Origin: Symbiodinium natans
Lineage: Eukaryota > Sar > Dinophyceae > Suessiales > Symbiodiniaceae
Length of the DNA: 12,463 nucleotides
Direction of reading: 5' to 3'
Assembly: GCA_905221605.1 (NCBI GenBank)
Contig: CAJNDS010001630.1
Location: 1 to 12,463 of the forward strand
The translations under genes were made by a program, and so were the position numbers. This document shows positions 6,564 to 12,463 of this stretch, piece after piece (within the stretch, counting starts at the first letter, position 1; each line of letters starts with the position of its first letter). Under the pieces are notes generated by a model. It did no database searches, was not told the origin of the DNA, and saw only the letters and a list, made by a program, of their open reading frames with translations.

Positions 6564-7110
6564 TCGGCATCGATGCCGATCAACTACCCTGAAGCTCGCA
6601 GCCCCTAGGCATTGCAAGGCTGCGTGTTGGGCGGGGGTTGGAAAACTTGCTTGGAAGGGCGTCAAATCAGAAGTTTGCCTCATTCGAGGCTGCCGCCTTC
6701 GCGCCCTGAAGTCAAAGGGGTGGGATGGGCGGTTGCTGCTGCCTTCGCTTTCGCTGATGCTGCAGCTGGACCTTGTTGGAGTCGTGGTGGCCTTGTGAAT
6801 CATTTTAAAAGTGAAAAACCCAAAGGTTTGGGCTTGGGGCTGGCTGCCGCCTTCGCCCTTGGTGATGCTGCGTCTTGTTGGGGATCTGGATCCCTAGCTT
6901 GAAAGGGCCAGGCACCTCAGGCCAGGGCTTGTTTTTCAGGCAGGGTAAGCAGATCCAGTCCCAGGCAGGGGGCCACAACCTCCCAGCTAAAACTTCAAAA
7001 CCCGAAGGTTTGGGCTTGGGGCTGGCTGCCGCCTTCGCCCTTGCATGCTGCGTCCTGGCTGGGGATCTGGATCCCTTGCAAATATCCTCAGACCAAAGCC
7101 AAGGCCAGAG
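6564..7110 (+). repeat. B2 body: unique join and B-modules
   Basis: After a B2-specific stretch with a GCATCGATGC palindrome (about 6568-6577), the module motifs resume at CTGCCGCCTTCGCGCCCTGAAG, with TTTGGGCTTGGGGCTGG blocks near 6827 and 7010. There is one full period and part of another. No gene is supported. Confidence 0.75.
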
Positions 7111-7114
7111 TCAG

Positions 7115-7700
7115 GCAGGGGCCTTCGAGGCCTCCCAGGCAAGGCTCCCAGGCAGCTCCCAGGCAGAGGCGATTGGCCCGCCCCGACTTTCCCAAAGAGC
7201 TCTCAAACTCCTTTCCTGCCCTCTCTCAGGCAGCGACTGGGGTCTTTTAGGCAGGGGCCTTGGCCTCCCAGGCAGGGGCCTCCCAGGCAGGGGCCTCCCA
7301 CAGGCAGGGGCCCCTGCCTGCCTGGGAGGCCCCTGCCTGGGAGGCCCCTGCCTGGGAGGCCCCCCTGTGGGGAGGCCCCGGGAGGCCTGTGCCTTGCCTG
7401 GGAGGTTCCGGGAGGCCGTGCCTGAAAGGCTGCCTGCCTGGGAGGCCCCTGCCTGGGAGGAGGCCCCTGCCTGGGAGGCCCCCCCTGCCTGGGAGGCCCT
7501 GCCTGGAAGGCCCCCCCGCCTGCCGAGGCCCCTGCCTGGCAGGCCCCTGCCTGAGCGAGGCCCCTCCTGGCTGCTTGGGAGACCCCTGCCGGGGAGGGCC
7601 TGTGCTTTGGCGGGCCCCTGTTTAGGAGGCCCTGTCTGGGCGGCCCCTGCCTGGGAGGCCCCTGCCTGGGAGGGGGCCCTGCCTGGAAGCCTTTCAGGGC
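7115..7700. repeat. B2 minisatellite with strand-polarity switch
   Basis: Up to 7310 the units read CCTCCCAGGCAGGGG as in B1, interrupted by single-copy sequence at about 7170-7250. From 7311 they read as the reverse complement, CCCCTGCCTGGGAGG, to about 7700. The switch is at a perfect 20-bp palindrome, 7301-7320, CAGGCAGGGG facing CCCCTGCCTG. The whole block could fold into a long imperfect hairpin. Confidence 0.88.
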
Positions 7701-7800
7701 CCTGGAACTCCTGTTTGGGGTGCTGTGGAAAGGCTCCGTCTGGGAGGCCTCCCGGCAAGAGGTTGCGATGTTTTACCCGAAGGTTTGGGGTATCTTATTC

Positions 7801-7949
7801 TAGGGCGACCTGACGGGTTTCTCGCCAGCGACCTGCCGGGTCCACCGCGCAGCCCGCAGCTGCCTGCGGGACTGGAGCTCCGTCGCCCGCCGGAGGGCTT
7901 CTGGCTCCGGAGCTACCTCGCCTGCCGGCTTCGGTGCGTTCGCCCTGCT
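7801..7949 (+). other. B-family 3' region, B2, lacking its last 22 bp
   Basis: This appears identical to 6147-6295 of B1, from TAGGGCGACC to CGCCCTGCT, including both hairpins. B1 continues for 22 more bases before its telomere tract, whereas here AGGGTTTAGGG follows immediately. The final T plus AGGG gives the partial heptamer TAGGG at the junction. Confidence 0.75.
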
Positions 7950-8292
7950 AGGGTTTAGGGTTTAGGGTTTAGGGTTTAGGGTTTAGGGTTTAGGGTTTAG
8001 GGTTTAGGGTTTAGGGTTTAGGGTTTAGGGTTTAGGGTTTAGGGTTTAGGGTTTAGGGTTTAGGGTTTAGGGTTTAGTGTTAGGGTTTAGGGTTTAGGGT
8101 TTAGGGTTTAGGGTTTAGGGTTTAGGGTTTAGGGTTTAGGGTTTAGGGTTTAGGGTTTAGGGTTTAGGGTTTAGGGTTTAGGGTTTAGGGTTTAGGGTTT
8201 AAGGGTTTAGGGTTTAAGGGTTAAGGGTTTAGGGTTTAGGGTTTAGGGTTTAGGGTTTAGGGTTTAGGGTTTAGGGTTTAGGGTTTAGGGTT
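7950..8292 (+). repeat. Telomeric tract T5, about 49 copies
   Basis: This is the longest tract in the left region. It is mostly perfect TTTAGGG, with a few variants: a TTTAGTG/TTAGGG slip near 8067 and TTTAAGGG/TTAAGGG units near 8200-8225. It ends the series of same-polarity elements. Confidence 0.97.
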
Positions 8293-8478
8293 CAAGAGCT
8301 CTTGGTCGAGCAATTTCTCGTTTAGGCTCTGTGTTTAGAACATCGAAAAATACCCACCCACCCGAAGTTCCCATAACATTAAGAAATAAAAAGTTTCTTC
8401 TTTTTATTAGGATGGTTCAATAACAAAATGAATGACTTCCACTTAACAAACGAGGAGGTGGAGACACTAAACCACGCG
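8293..8478. other. Unique AT-rich spacer, no gene seen
   Basis: This stretch opens with the palindrome CAAGAGCTCTTG (8293-8304) and is then single-copy and AT-rich. Only short frames are present, and I see no RNA gene. It marks the border between the forward element array and the inverted satellite block. Confidence 0.5.
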
Positions 8479-8505
8479 AGGCTTTGAGGTCTTGAAATCC
8501 TAAAC
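8479..8505 (-). repeat. Isolated monomer of the 80-bp satellite
   Basis: AGGCTTTGAGG followed by a CTTGAAATCCTAAAC-type segment matches the satellite subunit found from about 9090 onward at about 25 of 27 positions. It lies on the far side of the inverted A-modules from the main array. Confidence 0.7.
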
Positions 8506-8565
8506 CTTGAAAACGTTTTAAAAAATGAAAAACCCTGAAAAAAATAAGGAGAAAAAAAAAACCTC

Positions 8566-9080
8566 CCCATTTGGGGTGTTTTTGGAAGCAAATTTTCCCT
8601 CATGGGGGGGTCGGAGTTCGAGGCAAGGGGGGGTCTCCGAAGATTATTTTGCCTTTAAAATCGAAAAATGACCCCCCCCCTGACCAAAATCATTGTGAAA
8701 AAGGTCGCGGAAAAGTCTTGAAAAACTTGAAAAACACAAAAACCCAGAAAACGAGAGGCCACCCAGAACCCTCGATTTCAGTACTAAAAATTCGCATTTT
8801 CATTGCGGGTCTAGGCCAAGCCTGAGGTCCCTTTTGGGGTGTTTTTTGAGGCAAACTTTCCCTCTCAAGGGGGGGAGTCGGAGTTTGAGGCAAGGAGGGT
8901 CTCCAAAGACTATTTTGCCTTTAAAATTCCAAAATACGACCCCCCCTTGACCGAAATTAGGCTGTGAAAAGGTCGCAGGAGCAGCCCTTCCTCAGAAAAA
9001 CCCTGAAAAAACCCGAAGAAACATGGAAAAACCTTAAAAAAACATTGAAAAACCTTGAAAAACCCTGAAACTTGAAAAAA
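8566..9080 (-). repeat. Two inverted A-module copies
   Basis: Read on the minus strand, 8566-8815 and about 8830-9080 match the A-module: the CCCCAAA...GGGG block, TTTGCCTCC, GTACTGAAATCGA, CTCGTTTTCTGG and TTTAAAGGCAAAATA are all recognisable. The motif TCGGAGTT recurs at 8611 and 8878, a 267-bp period, so these copies are shorter and more diverged than those in A1/A2. The second copy trails into CTTGAAAAACC repeats that merge with the start of the satellite. No gene is supported. Confidence 0.8.
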
Positions 9081-9084
9081 CACG

Positions 9085-10918
9085 GCGTTGAGGCCTTGAA
9101 ACCCTAAACACAGGCCTTGAGGCCTTGAAACCCTAAACGCTGGGCCCTGAAACCCTAAACACAAGCCCTAAGGCCTTGAAACCCTAAACGCTGGGCCCTG
9201 AAACCCTAAACACAGGCCCTGAGGCCCTGAAACCCTAAACACAGGCCCTGAGGCCTTGAAACCCTAAACGCTGGGCCCTGAAACCCTAAACACAGGCCCT
9301 GAGGCCCTGAAACCCTAAACACAGGCCCTGAAGCCTTGAAACCCTAAACGCGGGGCCATTGAAACCTAAACACAGGGGCCCTGAGCCCTGAACACTCTAA
9401 CAACAGGCTTTTGAGGCCTTGAAACCCTAAACGCTGGGCCCTGAAACCCTAAACACAGGCCCTGAGGCCCTGAAACCCTAAACACGGGCTTTGAGGCCTT
9501 GAAACCCCAAACGCTGGGCCCTGAAACCCTAAACACAGGCCCTGAGGCCCTGAAACCCTAAACACAGGCCCTGAGGCCTTGAAACCCTAAACGCTGGGCC
9601 CTGAAACCCTAAACACAGGCCCTGAGGCCCTGAAACCCTAGACACAGGCCCTGAAGCCTTGAAACCCTAAACGCTGGGCCCTGAAACCCTAAACACAGGC
9701 CCTGAGGCCCTGAAACCCTAAACACAGGCTTTGAGGCCTTGAAACCCTAAACGCTGGGCCCTGAAACCCTAAACACAGGCCCTGAGGCCCTGAAACCCTA
9801 AACACAGGCCCTGAGGCCTTGAAACCCTAAACGCTGGGCCCTGAAACCCTAAACACAGGCCCTGAGGCCCTGAAACCCTAAACGCAGGCTTTGAGGCCTT
9901 GAAACCCTAAACGCTGGGCCCTGAAACCCTAAACACAGGCCCTGAGGCCCTGAAACCCTAAACACAGGCCCTGAGCCTTGAAACCCGAAACGCTGGGCCC
10001 TGAACCCTAAACACAGGCTGAGGCCTGAAACCCTAAACACAGGCCCTGAGGCCTTGAAACCCTAAACGCTGGGCCCTGAAACCCTAAAACACAGGCCCTG
10101 AGGCCCTGAAACCCTAAACACAGGCCCTGAAGCCTTGAAACCCTAAACGCTGGGCCCTGAAACCCTAAACACAGGCCCTGAGGCCCTGAAACCCTAAACA
10201 CAGGCCCTGAGGCCTTGAAACCCTCAACGCTGGGCCCTGAAACCCTAAACACAGGCCCTGAGGCCCTGAAACCCTAAACACAGGCTTTGAGGCCTTGAAA
10301 CCCAAAACGCTGGGCCCTGAAACCCTAAACACAGGCCCTGAGGCCCTGAAACCCTAAACACAGGCTTTGAGGCCTTGAAACCCTAAACGCTGGGCCCTGA
10401 AACCCTAAACACAGGCCCTGAGGCCTTGAAACCCTAAACACAGGCCCTGAGGCCTTGAAACCCTAAACGCTGGGCCCTGAAACCATAAAAACAAGCCCTG
10501 AGGCCCTGAAACCCTAAACACAGGCTTTGAGGCCTTGAAACCCTAAACGCTGGGCCCTGAAACCCTAAACACAGGCCCTGAGGCCCTGAAACCCTAAACA
10601 CAGGCCCTGAAGCCTTGGAACCCTAAACGCTGGGCCCTGGAACCCTAAACACAGGCCCTGAGGCCCTGAAACCCTAAACACAGGCTTTGAGGCCTTGAAA
10701 CCCTAAACGCTGGGGCCTGAAACCCTAAACACAGGCCCTGAGGCACTGAAACCCTAAACACAGGCCCTGAGGCCTTGAAACCCTAAACGCTGGGCCCTGA
10801 AACCCTAAACACAGGCCCTGAGGCCCTGAAACCCTAAACACAGGCTTTGAGGCCTTGAAACCCTAAACGCTGGGCCCTGAAACCCTAAACGCCAGGCCTT
10901 GAGGCCCTGAAACCCTAA
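9085..10918 (-). repeat. 80-bp satellite with embedded CCCTAAA
   Basis: The 80-bp period is seen from CGCTGGG at 9432, 9512, 9592, 9672, 9752, 9832 and 9912. Each unit has three subunits of 22, 29 and 29 bp, and each subunit ends in GAAACCCTAAA. The 22-bp subunit starts CGCTGGGCCCT; the 29-bp ones start CACAGGCC or CACAGGCTT. A CTTTG/CCCTG difference in the third subunit partly alternates, hinting at a larger period. About 22-23 copies are present. Two stretches, 9351-9415 and 9961-10035, are disordered by small insertions and deletions. The telomeric G strand is the minus strand here. Confidence 0.92.
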
Positions 10919-10925
10919 TTAGGGT
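10912..10925. other. Perfect palindrome at polarity switch
   Basis: ACCCTAATTAGGGT is its own reverse complement. CCCTAAA-type repeats lie to the left and TTTAGGG-type repeats to the right, so this is the point where telomere polarity flips. The G strands run away from the centre. Confidence 0.9.
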
Positions 10926-10989
10926 CTGAAGTGTTTAGGGTCTCACGGGTTTAGGGGCTCAACGGTTTAGGGTCTCAAGGGCATTGTGG
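10926..10989 (+). repeat. Spaced telomere-like repeats
   Basis: Three imperfect units of about 20 bp, of the form GTTTAGGGTCTCA with variants, lie between the palindrome and the 21-bp satellite. Confidence 0.65.
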
Positions 10990-11163
10990 ACCTTGGGCCT
11001 TGCCCACGAATTTTTGGGGCTTGCCCATGAATACTTGCCCACGAATTTTGGGCCTTGCCCACGAATACTTGGGCCTTGCCCACGAATATTTGGGCCTTGC
11101 CCACGAATATTTGGGCCTTGCCCACGAATATTTGGGCCTTGCCCACGAATATTTGGGCCTTGC

Positions 11164-11235
11164 CCACGAATTTTTGGGCCTTGCCCACGAACCAACAACC
11201 CCAGAACTTCGTGGGCAAGGCCCAAAAATTCGTGG
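11164..11235. other. 28-bp perfect inverted repeat in the 21-bp satellite
   Basis: The left arm 11164-11191 and right arm 11208-11235 are exact reverse complements over 28 bp, separated by a 16-base loop. This is the first polarity switch of the satellite. Confidence 0.9.
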
Positions 11236-11264
11236 CCCCAGAAATTCGTGGGCAAGGCCCAAAA

Positions 11265-11312
11265 ATTCGTGGGCAAGGCCCAAAATCCGGATTTTGGGCC
11301 TTGCCCACGAAT
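11265..11312. other. 48-bp perfect palindrome in the 21-bp satellite
   Basis: A spacer-free perfect palindrome is centred between 11288 and 11289 at CCGG. Beyond a single A/A mismatch on each side the pairing continues for further bases, so the cruciform potential is larger than 48 bp. Confidence 0.92.
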
Positions 11313-11408
11313 ATTTGGGCCTTGCCCACGAATCTTTTGGCCTTGCCCACGAATATTTGGGCCTTGCCCACGAATACCATTAAGGTTTATAATTATATGG
11401 TAGGAGAG

Positions 11409-11877
11409 GTTTAGGGTTTAGGGTTTAGGGTTAGGGTTTTTAGGCGTTTAGGGTTTAGGGTTTTATGTTTAGGGTTCTAGGGTTCTTGAGGGTTTAGGGG
11501 TTAGGGTTTAGGTTTAGGTTTAGGGGTTTGGGGTTTAGGGTTTAGGGGATTAGGGTTTTAAGGGTTTAGCCGTTTAGGGTTTAGGTTTAGGGTTTAGTGG
11601 TTTATGGGTTTAGGGTTTGGGTTTAGGCTTTAGGGCCTTTAGAGTGCTCCCTCTAATGGGGTTTAGGGCTTTACTGGTTAGGGTGTAGCTGGTTTAGGTT
11701 TAGGGTTAAGGGTTTAAGGGTTTAGGGTGTTTCGACTTTTATTTTGTTTTGAGAATCAGGTTTTAGGGTTTAGGTTTTAGGGGGTTCTAAGGGTTTAGGT
11801 TTTAGGGTTTAGGGTTTAGGGGTTTAGGGTTTAGGGTTTAGGGTTTAGGGTTTAGGGTTTAGGGTTTAGGGGTTAGG
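11409..11877 (+). repeat. Decayed telomeric tract
   Basis: TTTAGGG units here have many single-base gains and losses (TTTAGGGG, TTAGGG, TTTTAGGG) and a few non-telomeric insertions, the clearest at about 11640-11660 and 11730-11756. Decay of this kind is expected in old interstitial telomere sequence, though indel errors in the read data could add to it. No gene is present. Confidence 0.9.
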
Positions 11878-12017
11878 TTTAGGGTTTAGGGTTTAGGGTT
11901 TAGGGTTTAGGGTTTAGGGTTTAGGGTTTAGGGTTTAGGGTTTAGGGTTTAGGGTTTAGGGTTTAGGGTTTAGGGTTTAGGGTTTAGGGTTTAGGGTTTA
12001 GGGTTTAGGGTTTAGGG
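11878..12017 (+). repeat. Clean telomeric tract, 20 perfect copies
   Basis: Twenty uninterrupted TTTAGGG heptamers follow the decayed tract in the same polarity. A clean outer block on a decayed inner block looks like the normal proximal-to-distal gradient of a telomere, yet a satellite follows it, so this is not the present end unless the assembly is wrong. Confidence 0.95.
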
Positions 12018-12065
12018 TTGTTTGTAAATGCCAATCTCAAAGCAAGAGACCCAGGAAGTTGAGAA
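12018..12065. other. Short unique spacer before the 26-bp satellite
   Basis: About 48 bp without a repeat. It contains GTTGAG, which can pair with CTCAAC in the first satellite unit. Confidence 0.6.
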
Positions 12066-12463
12066 AGATGCGCCCAAACTCAACCTTTAAGAGATGCGCC
12101 CAAACTCAACCTTTAAGAGATGCGCCCAAACTCAACCTTTAAGAGATGCGCCCAAACTCAACCTTTAAGAGATGCGCCCAAACTCAACCTTTAAGAGATG
12201 CGCCCAAACTCAACCTTTAAGAGATGCGCCCAAACTCAACCTTTAAGAGATGCGCCCAAACTCAACCTTTAAGAGATGCGCCCAAACTCAACCTTTAAGA
12301 GATGCGCCCAAACTCAACCTTTAAGAGATGCGCCCAAACTCCACCTTTAAGAGATGCGCCCAAACTCAACCTTTAAGAGATGCGCCCAAACTCAACCTTT
12401 AAGAGATGCGCCCAAACTCAACCTTTAAGAGATGCGCACAAACTCAACCTTTAAGAGATGCGC
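12066..12463. repeat. 26-bp satellite, runs off the window
   Basis: About 15.3 head-to-tail copies of a 26-bp unit with the core GATGCGCCCAAACTCAAC followed by CTTTAAGA. Only a couple of substitutions are visible (a CTCCACC variant near 12338 and GCGCACAAAC near 12436). There are no spacers. The array continues past the right edge of the window. Its uniformity implies recent expansion or active homogenisation. Confidence 0.95.

Larger units (their letters stand above)
6388..7949 (+). mobile_element. Telomere-bounded noncoding element B2 (family B, copy 2, 3'-shortened)
   Basis: B2 is about 1.56 kb: leader (6388-6563), a B2-specific join (about 6564-6700), one and a part B-modules (about 6700-7110), a mixed and partly inverted minisatellite (about 7115-7700), a short non-repetitive stretch (about 7700-7800) and a 3' region (7801-7949) lacking the last 22 bp found in B1. 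Telomere repeat begins directly at the shortened end. The region 7170-7250 is single-copy here, with no gene seen. B2 is smaller than B1 mainly because it has fewer modules. Confidence 0.6.
10990..11376. repeat. 21-bp satellite, forward-inverted-forward
   Basis: The unit, seen as CTTGCCCACGAATATTTGG plus two bases, repeats every 21 bp (CACGAAT at 11060, 11081, 11102 and on to 11186). Between about 11208 and 11288 the units are inverted, then forward again to 11376. Because the period is a multiple of three, frames stay open in several registers on both strands. The resulting 100-140-residue frames are tandem repeat strings without independent support as proteins. Confidence 0.92.

Noticed and set aside
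10912-10925. Head-to-head telomere fusion
   Set aside because: A fusion reads TTTAGGG then CCCTAAA. Here the order is CCCTAA then TTAGGG, the reverse.
10959-11414. Frames of 100-139 residues on both strands in the 21-bp satellite
   Set aside because: A repeat period divisible by three keeps many frames open; the products are simple seven-residue repeats in every register.
12066-12463. CRISPR array
   Set aside because: The 26-bp units are directly head-to-tail with no variable spacers, and the setting is eukaryotic.

Overview
The window is eukaryotic nuclear subtelomeric DNA with no convincing protein-coding gene. The dominant signal is the Arabidopsis-type telomere heptamer TTTAGGG, in at least six separate tracts. 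This heptamer is known from land plants and many green algae, oomycetes, several apicomplexans and other protists, so it does not fix the lineage. I could not name a species. Every long open frame I examined follows a tandem repeat or a low-complexity G/C-rich tract, and the same stretch is open in several frames on both strands.

The left two thirds (193-8292) has a regular layout: telomere tract, element A1, tract, element A2, tract, element B1, tract, element B2, long tract. The A and B elements are 1.6-2.3 kb and noncoding, and all point the same way. Each runs in the same order: a leader hairpin of about 110-180 bp containing a short telomere-like stretch; a body of tandem modules (about 391 bp in A, 452 bp in B); a G-rich minisatellite; and a GC-rich, hairpin-rich 3' region of about 150-170 bp that runs straight into TTTAGGG. 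A and B bodies are unrelated by eye, but their leaders align and their 3' regions share a TAGGGC start and a CAG end. I read them as two families of one telomere-bounded element class, comparable in layout to yeast Y' elements, ALT-template cassettes or terminal retroelements. The mechanism is not known from sequence alone.

From 8293 the organisation changes. A short unique stretch is followed by two inverted copies of the family-A module (8566 to about 9080). These are flanked on both sides by monomers of an 80-bp satellite, which then fills 9085-10918 and carries CCCTAAA in every subunit. At a perfect palindrome (10912-10925) the telomeric polarity flips back. A 21-bp satellite containing long perfect inverted repeats (about 10990-11376), a decayed and then clean telomere tract (11409-12017), and a uniform 26-bp satellite running off the window (12066-12463) complete it.

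The most interesting item is the A/B element class: noncoding units with shared termini, 3' regions that look identical between copies while bodies diverge, and telomere repeats joined directly to their ends. One copy (B2) is 22 bp shorter at its 3' end and telomere repeat begins at the break, as expected if ends of this type are healed by new telomere addition.
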